From Erysipelotrichaceae bacterium (GTDB taxonomy: Bacteria > Bacillota_I > Bacilli_A > Erysipelotrichales > Erysipelotrichaceae), in contig JAILBD010000030.1 in assembly GCA_024681275.1 (NCBI GenBank), positions 1 through 35,255 of the forward strand: a stretch of DNA of 35,255 bases, written 5' to 3'. This document shows, one piece after another, positions 7,908-15,033 of this stretch. Position numbers and translations under genes: made by a program. The notes beneath the pieces were generated by a model. The model was not told the DNA's origin, did no database searches, and saw nothing but the letters and a program-made list of their open reading frames with translations. Each line of letters begins with the position of its first letter. Position 1 is the stretch's first letter.

Positions 7908-9032
7908 CTATTTGAGCTCCTCTCCCGTAACTTTGTTGATCTCTTTGGTCTGTCTGATCAGCATCTTTTCGATCATCTGCTTCAGGAAGAGCGAGAACGC
8001 TGCGAAGTAGATGATGACGGAAGTGATGACAGAAACGATCTCTCTCTGGAAACCGAAGATCTGCATGTAGTTGCCGCCGACCGTCAGGAAAGCGAGGAAC
8101 AAGGCACCGAAGATCGCGCCTAACGGCGAGTTGTTTGCCAGACAGCAGACAGCGATACCGTTGAAGCCCTCGGCAGCCAGCTGTTCCTTCATCGTGATGT
8201 AAGTGCCGGAAACAGACAGGTGCGTCAGACCGCCACCCAATCCGCAGAGCGCACCGGACAGCAGGATGGAGATCATGATATTCTGTTTTGACTTGATACC
8301 GGCATATCTGGAAGCCTCGGCATTCTTGCCGCAGGCCTTCAGCTCATATCCCAGTTTGGTCTTCTCGATCAGGACCCAGGCCAATACGGCAACAAGGATC
8401 GCGATCAGGATGCCGATGTCAGACGACTTGTTGCTGGTGATGGAAGGCATGAACCACTGCGGCAGTTTGCACTGTGCCGGGATGGCTCTGGTCTGCCCTT
8501 TCATCGCATCGTAGCAGTAATCGTTGATCCAGTGCATCATATAGTACATCTCGATATAGTTGAACATGATGGTACCGATGACGACGTTGACATTGAAATA
8601 TGCCTTCAGGATGCCCGGAATGAACGCCCAGGCCGCTCCCGCAACGACAGAAACGATCAGAGGAACGATCCAGGTCAAAGGTGACGGAAGGTTCTTTGAG
8701 AAATACAGCGAAGTCAGGATCGCCGCCAATGCACCTACCGAATACTGACCGGGACCGCCGATATTGAAGATGCCGGCCTGGAAAGCCAGACACATCGCAA
8801 CGCCTGTGCAAAGGATCGGTGTTGCAAAATAGAACAGGGTACCCAGGTTCTTGATGCCGCCCATCTGGAAACCGCCCGTGATCAGAGTGACGAAGGCAGC
8901 CATGCCCTTTGAAGGGTTCGTCAGCATCAGCACGATGAACGCGATGATCAGACCGCCGACGATGGCGACCAGAGAGGACAGCAGACCTGTATGATCAGCA
9001 ATATTGAATTTCTTCTTGGCTTTTACACTCAT
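7908..9032 (-). CDS. Nucleoside ABC transporter permease, first subunit (YufP/NupP-type)
   Basis: 374 residues, about ten hydrophobic segments. The motif AFQAGIFNIGGPGQYSVGA (about 83-101) is the hallmark of this permease class (FNIGxEGQ), and GYELKACGKNAEASRYAGI (about 228-246) is the ATPase-contacting loop. With the following permease it forms a heterodimeric transmembrane channel. Its ATG overlaps the ATPase stop in an ATGA arrangement, with GAGGGGAAAG upstream, indicating coupled translation and equal stoichiometry with the ATPase. Confidence 0.92.
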   Translation of the reverse strand: MSVKAKKKFNIADHTGLLSSLVAIVGGLIIAFIVLMLTNPSKGMAAFVTLITGGFQMGGIKNLGTLFYFATPILCTGVAMCLAFQAGIFNIGGPGQYSVGALAAILTSLYFSKNLPSPLTWIVPLIVSVVAGAAWAFIPGILKAYFNVNVVIGTIMFNYIEMYYMMHWINDYCYDAMKGQTRAIPAQCKLPQWFMPSITSNKSSDIGILIAILVAVLAWVLIEKTKLGYELKACGKNAEASRYAGIKSKQNIMISILLSGALCGLGGGLTHLSVSGTYITMKEQLAAEGFNGIAVCCLANNSPLGAIFGALFLAFLTVGGNYMQIFGFQREIVSVITSVIIYFAAFSLFLKQMIEKMLIRQTKEINKVTGEELK

Positions 9033-10567
9033 GATTCTTTCCCCTCTCTCTTGACACCGGCCATGTACAAGCCCATCTCCTCGACAGAGACCTTCTTAGG
9101 ATCAAGATTGCCCATGATCTCACCTTCAAACATGACGATCACGCGGTCGGCAACATCCATGACCTCATCAAGTTCAAACGACATCAGCAGGACAGCCTTT
9201 CCTTCGTCGCGCTGCTTGACCAGCTGCTTGTGGATGAATTCGATCGCACCGACGTCGAGACCTCTGGTCGGCTGGACAGCCACCAGGACTTCACAGCCCT
9301 GGTCGATCTCTCTGGCGACGATCGCCTTCTGCTGGTTGCCGCCCGACATGGACCTCGCCATCGTGATCCTGCCCTGACCGGAACGGATATCGAACTGATC
9401 GATCAGTTCGTCAGCGTATGTATCGAATTTATTGAATCTCAGGAAACCCGTCTTTGAAACAAAATCAGGTTTGAAATAGTTCTTCAGAGCCAGGTTGTAG
9501 GACAGAGGATAGTCCAGAATCAGACCGTATTTGTGTCTGTCCTCCGGGATGTGAGACATGATCAGGTTCCTCTCTCTGATCGACTTCTTTGTGTAATCGA
9601 CGCCGTTAATCGTGATCGTGCCTTCGTTGATCGGCATGATGCCCGTCAGACCATAGATCAGTTCGCTCTGACCATTGCCATCGATACCGGCGATCGCCAG
9701 GATCTCGCCCTTGCGGACAGAGAAAGAGACGTCATTGACGACCTTCTTCTTCGTCTCATCATTGATCATCGTGAGATGCTCGACCTTAAGGACCTCTTCC
9801 TTCGGTTCAGCCGGCTTCTTGTCGACATGGAAACTGACCTCACGGCCGACCATCAGTTCACCCATCTGAGTCGTGGTCGTATCAGCCGCGTTCAATGTAT
9901 CGATCAGCCTGCCGCGTCGTAAGATCGTGACCCTGTCTGAAACTCTCTTTATTTCCTCGAGCTTATGAGAGATGAAAAGGATGGTGTGGCCTTCCTTGGC
10001 CAGGCCCTTCATGATCTCCATAAGTTCGTCGATCTCTTGCGGAGTCAAAACGGCAGTAGGCTCGTCGAAGATCAGGATCTCAGCTTCCCTGTACAGCATC
10101 TTCAGGATCTCACAGCGCTGCTGCTGACCGACCGTGATGTTCTCGATCAAGGCATCCGGATCGACCGCAAGACCGTATTTCTGTGAAAGCTCTACTACCT
10201 TTTTGCGGCAGCTGTCCATATCAAGGAAAGGTCCCTTGAGCGTTTCGCTGCCCAATACGATATTCTGCAAAACAGTGTAATTCTGAACCAGTTTAAAGTG
10301 CTGGTGCACCATACCGATACCAAGCTCGGTCGCAACGCGGGGATTGGTGATCTTAACCTCCTTGCCCCTGATCGCGATCGTTCCTTCTTCAGGAGTATAC
10401 ATACCAAAAAGCACACTCATCAGTGTCGACTTACCGGCACCATTCTCACCCAGCAAGGCATGGATCTCTCCTTTGCGGATATCCAGGCTTATGTCGTTGC
10501 AGGCGATGATGCCCGGGAATCTCTTGGTTATGTGACGGAACTCGATGATGTTTTCCGCTTTTTCCAT
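9029..10567 (-). CDS. Nucleoside ABC transporter ATPase, two ABC domains (YufO/NupO-type)
   Basis: 512 residues with two fused nucleotide-binding domains. Domain 1: Walker A GENGAGKST 40-48, signature VGQQQRCEI 146-154, Walker B ILIFDEP 164-170. Domain 2: degenerate Walker A GIDGNGQSE 294-302 (Gln for Lys), good signature MSGGNQQ 407-413, and Walker B region VLVAVQPTRGLD 428-439 without the catalytic Glu. That asymmetry is normal for sugar/nucleoside importers of the RbsA/MglA class and is not decay. It energises the two permeases downstream. AAAGGAT precedes the ATG. A hairpin separates it from the lipoprotein gene, so this and the permeases are probably made at lower levels than the binding protein. 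Confidence 0.93.
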   Translation of the reverse strand: MEKAENIIEFRHITKRFPGIIACNDISLDIRKGEIHALLGENGAGKSTLMSVLFGMYTPEEGTIAIRGKEVKITNPRVATELGIGMVHQHFKLVQNYTVLQNIVLGSETLKGPFLDMDSCRKKVVELSQKYGLAVDPDALIENITVGQQQRCEILKMLYREAEILIFDEPTAVLTPQEIDELMEIMKGLAKEGHTILFISHKLEEIKRVSDRVTILRRGRLIDTLNAADTTTTQMGELMVGREVSFHVDKKPAEPKEEVLKVEHLTMINDETKKKVVNDVSFSVRKGEILAIAGIDGNGQSELIYGLTGIMPINEGTITINGVDYTKKSIRERNLIMSHIPEDRHKYGLILDYPLSYNLALKNYFKPDFVSKTGFLRFNKFDTYADELIDQFDIRSGQGRITMARSMSGGNQQKAIVAREIDQGCEVLVAVQPTRGLDVGAIEFIHKQLVKQRDEGKAVLLMSFELDEVMDVADRVIVMFEGEIMGNLDPKKVSVEEMGLYMAGVKREGKES

Positions 10568-10595
10568 ATCTTTATCCTTTCATAAATAAAGGCAA

Positions 10596-10621
10596 GGGAG
10601 GTGCTTAAAGACGCACCTCCC
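10596..10621 (-). terminator. Intercistronic hairpin between binding protein and ATPase genes
   Basis: Minus strand 9-bp perfect stem GGGAGGTGC / GCACCTCCC with an 8-nt loop, followed by TTGCCTTTATTT. The tail is only partly T-rich, so I expect partial termination or a 3'-end-stabilising element. This gives more mRNA for the lipoprotein than for the membrane complex. Confidence 0.65.
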
Positions 10622-10645
10622 CTCTTAAGTCATTGATAAACGATC

Positions 10646-11818
10646 TTACTGCTCGAAGTAAGTTACGTTGACGTACTTGTAACCGTCGACCGGAGCACCG
10701 TTGACGCCGTCAACCTCTGTAGGAAGCGTGTCATGAACAGCGATGACCTGCTGCTTGACAGCATTGTATTCTTCCTCAGTGAAGACCTGCCAGTTCTCAG
10801 CTCTGTAAGGAGCCAGGATAGCACCGTCTTCTTTAGCGCCTAATCTGATCAGACCAGCATCCGTGTATGCAGACCACTCAGCGCCGCCTGCATAAGCAGC
10901 CTTGACAGCTCTGTAGATCGTGATCTCGAGGTCCTTCATAGCGGAAGTGACGAATAACGGCTCATTCTCAGCGCCATCAGCAGCTCTTGTGAAGTATTCA
11001 TCGGTATCGACACCGACGATCTTTCTGCCTTCACCGTCTTTTGCAGCCTGTAAGACAGAGTAAACGATCGTACCACCGCAAGAGAAGATGATCTCAGTGC
11101 CATTTGTATACCACTCGGAAGCTCTTGTGACGATATCCGGAGTTGCATCGAATGTGCCTGTGTAGAAGTACTTCATATCGATAGAGCCTTCAGCCAAGCC
11201 GAGTTCTTCAGCAGCGTCCTCAGCACCCTCGATGAAGCCATAACCGAATCTGACGACAGCCGGAACAGCCATACCGCCCATGAAGGCGAGGTTTCTGTAA
11301 CCGTCTTTGACGACAGCGTAACCAGCCATGTAACCACAGTCCTGCTCAGCGAACGTGATCATAGCCAGGTTGTCCTGATGAGGAAGTGAATCATCGACAC
11401 CATCGTAGTCGTAGTCGATATTGTAAAGGTCATCAGCATCGACGAAGATGACTTTTACATCCGGATAGTTAGGGATCTCCTGGCAGAGTGCAGCATCCCA
11501 GAGGAAGCCGACAGCGACCAGGACATCCGCAGTCATCTGATTGACAGCCTGCTCAAAGATGGAAGTCCTTGATGCATCATCAGAACCAGCCGGCTGCAGG
11601 TAAGTGTACTTCAAACCAGCCTCTTCGCAGTAGTCTCTGATACCGTAGAATGAGTGCTCGTTGAAGCCGCCATCATAGATAGAGCCTAAGTCAGCCAGGA
11701 ATACGACATCATAATGTTCATCCGTGCTGGCAGGAGTCTCGCCTTCTTCTTTCTTTGCGCAACCGAATAAGCTGCAGACAAGCAGAAGAGCGAGAGCTAA
11801 CGTAAGAAATTTCTTCAT
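10646..11818 (-). CDS. BMP/PnrA-family nucleoside-binding lipoprotein
   Basis: 390 residues. The N-terminus MKKFLTLALALLLVCSLFGC is a lipoprotein signal with candidate lipid-attached Cys20 (the -2 Phe is atypical but tolerable). Next comes a charged linker and the BMP-family fold. LGSIYDGGFNEHSFYGI (about 44-60) matches the family's ligand-loop pattern GxxxDxxFNxxxxxG, and the stretch ITFAEQDCGYMAGYAV (about 154-169) matches the usual FREEQAGFLAGY. In characterised homologues (TmpC/PnrA, BmpA, NupN) this is the purine/pyrimidine nucleoside receptor on the membrane face. Start chosen at 11818 because AAGGAG lies 5-6 nt upstream and it opens the signal peptide. First gene of the importer operon, with its own predicted promoter. 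Confidence 0.93.
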   Translation of the reverse strand: MKKFLTLALALLLVCSLFGCAKKEEGETPASTDEHYDVVFLADLGSIYDGGFNEHSFYGIRDYCEEAGLKYTYLQPAGSDDASRTSIFEQAVNQMTADVLVAVGFLWDAALCQEIPNYPDVKVIFVDADDLYNIDYDYDGVDDSLPHQDNLAMITFAEQDCGYMAGYAVVKDGYRNLAFMGGMAVPAVVRFGYGFIEGAEDAAEELGLAEGSIDMKYFYTGTFDATPDIVTRASEWYTNGTEIIFSCGGTIVYSVLQAAKDGEGRKIVGVDTDEYFTRAADGAENEPLFVTSAMKDLEITIYRAVKAAYAGGAEWSAYTDAGLIRLGAKEDGAILAPYRAENWQVFTEEEYNAVKQQVIAVHDTLPTEVDGVNGAPVDGYKYVNVTYFEQ

Positions 11819-11918
11819 TTTTTCTCCTTCTTTCTGAATTATCTGATCTGTATACATTTAAAAAGCCTCTTAACGATCATCATCGATTCAGCTCATAAAC
11901 ATACACATATCTAACTAG

Positions 11919-11948
11919 ATTTTATCATCCCTGAACGGATAAGTACAA
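11919..11948 (-). promoter_or_regulatory. Promoter of the nucleoside importer operon
   Basis: Minus strand -35 TTGTAC (11948-11943), 18-bp spacer, extended -10 TGATAAAAT ending at 11919. Predicted +1 near 11912 gives a leader of about 94 nt, long for this window. I looked for a purine riboswitch in that leader and did not find its conserved core. Confidence 0.5.
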
Positions 11949-11959
11949 GCACATGCGGC

Positions 11960-12604
11960 TCAAGTCCTGAGCCACGGGCCCAATTTTTCCGTATATCTGA
12001 CAGTCAGATCCAGGGCCCGGTCCAATATAAATCCCGTCAGAAAGACGCCGACCAGCGTTCCGACGCCGACGACACCGCCCAGGACCATGCCGATCAGGAA
12101 AAACAGCGCATCCGAGATCATCTGGGCATATTTGATATCGATATGCATCTTCTCGTTGAGAAACAGAGGCAGAAACTGGAAACAGCCGACCCCCATGTCC
12201 GCACCGATGCCCATGCCATAACCGATCCCCGTCGTGATCAGACCGACCATCAGGATCAGGATCCGCACGGCAAACGGTGTGCTCTCCGGCGGAAACAGAC
12301 CTCTGACCATCGCCTCAAAGACATCGATCAAAGGACCGCCGACCAGGACGCCCAGCAGTGTGCCCGGACCCAGATACTTCCTGATGAACAGGAAGATCAG
12401 AACGGTCTGAATGACGTTGCAGATGGTCGAGATCGTCCCATATGACATCCCATAACGCCCATGCAAGCCATCCACGAACACCGAGATCGGATCGGTACCC
12501 AGTCCGCAGGTATAATAGCAGCCGATGCCCAGATCCGATATCGTCGTCGCCAGGAAACTGATCAGGAAACGGACAGAAAAAGACCTGATATCTATCCTCT
12601 TCAT
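11960..12604 (-). CDS. YczE/YitT-type integral membrane protein
   Basis: 214 residues with five or six hydrophobic segments and Gly-rich loops. GCYYTCGLGTDPISVFVDGL (about 28-47) and the later GYGMGIGADMGVGCFQFLPLFL form two related G-x-G-x-D-P/G-type repeats characteristic of the YczE/YitT membrane family. The molecular function of that family is not established. It starts inside the last codons of the phosphorylase gene (ATGA overlap) and so belongs to the same operon as the three phosphorylases. I infer a role in moving a nucleoside, base or related metabolite, but nothing in the sequence proves it. The stop is followed by a small GGCTCA hairpin without a T-tail. Confidence 0.75.
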   Translation of the reverse strand: MKRIDIRSFSVRFLISFLATTISDLGIGCYYTCGLGTDPISVFVDGLHGRYGMSYGTISTICNVIQTVLIFLFIRKYLGPGTLLGVLVGGPLIDVFEAMVRGLFPPESTPFAVRILILMVGLITTGIGYGMGIGADMGVGCFQFLPLFLNEKMHIDIKYAQMISDALFFLIGMVLGGVVGVGTLVGVFLTGFILDRALDLTVRYTEKLGPWLRT

Positions 12605-13407
12605 TTCCTGATGTCTTCCAGATCCGGAAGCTGATCGATCATCTCGATCGCCCGCAGCGTGATCTTTGTCAGAAGTTCCACTTTCTTTGGATAATCCGCA
12701 TCATTGCTGGTAGACATGGAACCATAGCTGCTTCCCAGATAGCCTCCGCACAGCAGGATCGTGCCCGCCCGGATACCGCCCAGCAAAGAAGAGACCGTGA
12801 ACAGAGCGGAAGATTCGTTCTCGACCGCCAGTACGCCGGCATCTTCCCACACCTTCACCCTGTCCATATAGCCTTCATGCGCACCGGGCGATTCGATATA
12901 GAACGAGTCGTGGCTCCTGACGATGCCCAGATACGGCTTGACGCCAAATTCCTCGCAAGCCTTGCGCAGACACCAGACCACATCGATATCCGCCACGGCC
13001 GGGAATTCAGGATCGATGTATTCCTTTGAAGCCCCTTCACCTCTCACTGCCCCGGTCGCGATGACGAAAGACCCGTTTGGCAGCTCAGGCTGTAAAGATC
13101 CGGAAGTCCCCATGCGGATCATCGTCTTCACACCGAGATGATTGAGCTCCTCCACCGCCACCGCCACAGCCATGGCGCCCATGCCGGTACACATGACCGA
13201 CACCGGCACATCGTGATAGGTCCCGGTATAAGTCGGATTGCCCCTGGAAACAGCTTTCAGCTCCGCCGTGTCGAAGTATTTAGCCACCATCTCGCATCTT
13301 CCGGGATCGGCAGGCAGGATGAAGTGTTTGCCGCAATCATTCTCATCCAGACCGATATGCCACATCTTTCCGTTGGCATTCGTCAGTTTTGCAGACTTAT
13401 ATCTCAT
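12601..13407 (-). CDS. Uridine-phosphorylase-family protein, paralogue A
   Basis: 268 residues, NP-I (Udp/PNP) fold. Phosphate-site motifs: ADPGR 33-37 (normally GDPxR; Gly to Ala), CTGMG 73-77, RMGTSG 98-103. The ribose-contacting signature is VENESSALF (about 195-203), with Asn where E. coli-type Udp has Met in Glu-Met-Glu. The base-pocket stretch is RSHDSFYIESP (about 164-174), unlike the QSKDSFYGQ of the canonical Udp at 18.4 kb. It is therefore likely active on nucleosides but with shifted specificity. It overlaps paralogue B by 11 nt at its start (GGGGAAGAG site) and the YczE gene by 4 nt at its end. Confidence 0.85.
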   Translation of the reverse strand: MRYKSAKLTNANGKMWHIGLDENDCGKHFILPADPGRCEMVAKYFDTAELKAVSRGNPTYTGTYHDVPVSVMCTGMGAMAVAVAVEELNHLGVKTMIRMGTSGSLQPELPNGSFVIATGAVRGEGASKEYIDPEFPAVADIDVVWCLRKACEEFGVKPYLGIVRSHDSFYIESPGAHEGYMDRVKVWEDAGVLAVENESSALFTVSSLLGGIRAGTILLCGGYLGSSYGSMSTSNDADYPKKVELLTKITLRAIEMIDQLPDLEDIRK

Positions 13408-14203
13408 ACTCTTCCCCTTTGATCAGTTTCGACATTGCCAGCAGGGCCACATCGATGATCTGATCGACCAGTGGACCATACTCCTTTTCATAATCCAGAG
13501 CCTCTCCGGTCTCCAGATTGTCCGTCACCACATAGATGCAGCCGGCCTGCATCTGCAGGATGGAAGCGACTGTGAACATCGTCGCACACTCGTTGTCCAC
13601 GCACTTGACGCCCACTTTCTGCCACGGAGCGATCCTCTCCTTGACTCCGTCATGGGCAAAAGGCGATTCCAGGAAAAGGCCGTCATGTGTACGAATGATG
13701 CCCGTCTTGACATCGACACCCAGTTCTTTTGCGCTCTGCAGCAGAGCAAAGAAAGCATCCAGATCGCTGACCGCCGGATACTGGATGTTGACGTACTCCA
13801 GCGTCGCTCCTTCACAGCGACAGGCGCCCGTCGGAACGAAGATCGTACCCGGCTTGATATCCGGATCGATCGCATAGCAGGAACCGACCTTGATCATGCG
13901 CCTGCAGCCGATATGGCGGAGCTCCTCCACCGCGATCTCAGTCGGCATGCAGCCGTTCCCGATCGACATGCAGGACATCCTCACGCCATGACATTCTCCG
14001 GTATAGGTGATATATTCCCGATGGAAAGCCTGCTTCTCAGCGCTGTCGAAGTGATCCTTGATCTTCTCCACTCTCTCAAGATTGCTGGTGAGGATGCAGC
14101 CCTCACCGATCTGCGATTCATTGATCCCCAGGTGATGGACTTTGTTGTCCTTCTCATACTGAGGGAGGGAATCAAAACCGTTCTTGATCTTGGCACTCAT
14201 CAT
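13397..14203 (-). CDS. Uridine-phosphorylase-family protein, paralogue B (divergent active site)
   Basis: 268 residues, clearly the same fold as its two neighbours, with shared THDGLFLESP and YPAVSD blocks. The phosphate site is altered throughout. TSNLER (about 39-44) replaces PGDPxR, keeping only the Arg. SIGNG replaces STGMG. KVGSCY (about 105-110) replaces RVGTxG, so the phosphate Arg becomes Lys and the Thr becomes Ser. The ribose signature reads VDNECATMF instead of xEMExAALF. It may be a weak or differently specific enzyme, or a partner subunit of paralogues A or C (the family assembles as hexamers made of dimers). It starts at the first of two adjacent ATGs, 7 nt after AAAGGAG, overlapping paralogue C by 4 nt. 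Confidence 0.83.
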   Translation of the reverse strand: MMSAKIKNGFDSLPQYEKDNKVHHLGINESQIGEGCILTSNLERVEKIKDHFDSAEKQAFHREYITYTGECHGVRMSCMSIGNGCMPTEIAVEELRHIGCRRMIKVGSCYAIDPDIKPGTIFVPTGACRCEGATLEYVNIQYPAVSDLDAFFALLQSAKELGVDVKTGIIRTHDGLFLESPFAHDGVKERIAPWQKVGVKCVDNECATMFTVASILQMQAGCIYVVTDNLETGEALDYEKEYGPLVDQIIDVALLAMSKLIKGEEYEI

Positions 14204-15030
14204 CTGATCGCTCCTTTCTTCTCCATTTCCGCAATGATCTCCGCCGCCCTGACCGCGATCTTTGCACAGACGAGGATCCGCTTATCCATGAAATCGTCTT
14301 CAAAAGCCTCCGGATAAGCCGTTCTGGAATCCGGACCCGTGTAGTAGATCGTATCCTCCACCATCGAAGTGTGTGAGACGCAGATCGAACCGCAGCGAAG
14401 TCCCAGCTGCGGACCGACCGTGAACAAAGTGGCCGATTCGTTTTCGACCATCTTCACTCCCGCATCCACCCACGGTTTCATCCTTTCATAGGTATCGATC
14501 ATCGCCGTCGAAGTCTCCCGGTAATAGGAATCGTGTGCCCTGTAGAGGCCCACGATCGGATCCTCGCCGAACTCCCTGGCCGCCATGATGAGCGCCTTGG
14601 TGACGTAAGGATCAGCGATCGCCGGATACTCGGCCGGCACATATTCATAGGAGTTTCCATCTCCCCTGACACAGCCTGTCGCGATGATGATGCGGCCCGG
14701 CTGATAGTCTGTCAGCAAGGCAGCGCCCGTACCCACGCGGATCAGGTTCTTCATGCCGATCTGAACACCCTCTTCCGCGACCGTCGAGACCGCCAAAGGG
14801 CCCATGCCCGAAGAGATGACGGAGATCGGCGTGTCATTTTCCGTCACGCCGCTATAGGTGTAGTAAGTCCTCTGTCCATTGACGAAATGAGACTCCTTGA
14901 AACAGTCCGCGATGATCTTTGAACGGGCCAGATCGCCCGGCATCAGCACCGTTTCAGCGATATCACCCTCCTTCAGACCGGTAAAATACAGTCTCCCTTC
15001 CTGATCCAGATATTTCTTTTCTCTTAACAC
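14200..15030 (-). CDS. Uridine-phosphorylase-family protein, paralogue C
   Basis: 276 residues. It has the best-preserved phosphate site of the tandem trio: PGDLAR 31-36, SSGMG 73-77, RVGTGA 98-103. Like A and B it has the Asn variant in the ribose signature (VENESATLF, about 195-203) and the R-x-H-D base-pocket stretch (YRAHDSYYRETS, about 163-174). Expected reaction: nucleoside plus phosphate to base plus ribose-1-phosphate in the cytoplasm. The start is a GTG at 15030, supported by AGGAGG 8 nt upstream; the next in-frame Met would remove the phosphate loop. It lies 3 nt after the amidohydrolase stop. Confidence 0.86.
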   Translation of the reverse strand: MLREKKYLDQEGRLYFTGLKEGDIAETVLMPGDLARSKIIADCFKESHFVNGQRTYYTYSGVTENDTPISVISSGMGPLAVSTVAEEGVQIGMKNLIRVGTGAALLTDYQPGRIIIATGCVRGDGNSYEYVPAEYPAIADPYVTKALIMAAREFGEDPIVGLYRAHDSYYRETSTAMIDTYERMKPWVDAGVKMVENESATLFTVGPQLGLRCGSICVSHTSMVEDTIYYTGPDSRTAYPEAFEDDFMDKRILVCAKIAVRAAEIIAEMEKKGAIR

Positions 15031-15033
15031 TGC

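Noticed and set aside
9029..10567. Degenerate second ATP-binding domain as a sign of gene decay
   Set aside because: Gln for Lys in Walker A and loss of the Walker B Glu in domain 2 are normal in RbsA/MglA/NupO-type two-domain importer ATPases.
11819..11912. Possible purine riboswitch in the 94-nt leader of the nucleoside importer
   Set aside because: I could not find the conserved three-way-junction core or loop sequences, and no terminator hairpin precedes the start codon.
11957..11973. Hairpin at the end of the YczE gene as a terminator
   Set aside because: The stem GGCTCA/TGAGCC is only 6 bp and is followed by GCATGTGC, not T. Transcription may run on into the importer operon.
13238..14317. 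A 359-codon open frame on the plus strand opposite the phosphorylase genes
   Set aside because: It is antisense to two clearly conserved enzymes, has an Arg/His/Asp-rich composition unlike a protein and no ribosome binding site. Similar long antisense frames lie opposite the exporter (25784-26998), the nitrilase (16193-17197) and pyk (22791-23669). They result from the codon bias.
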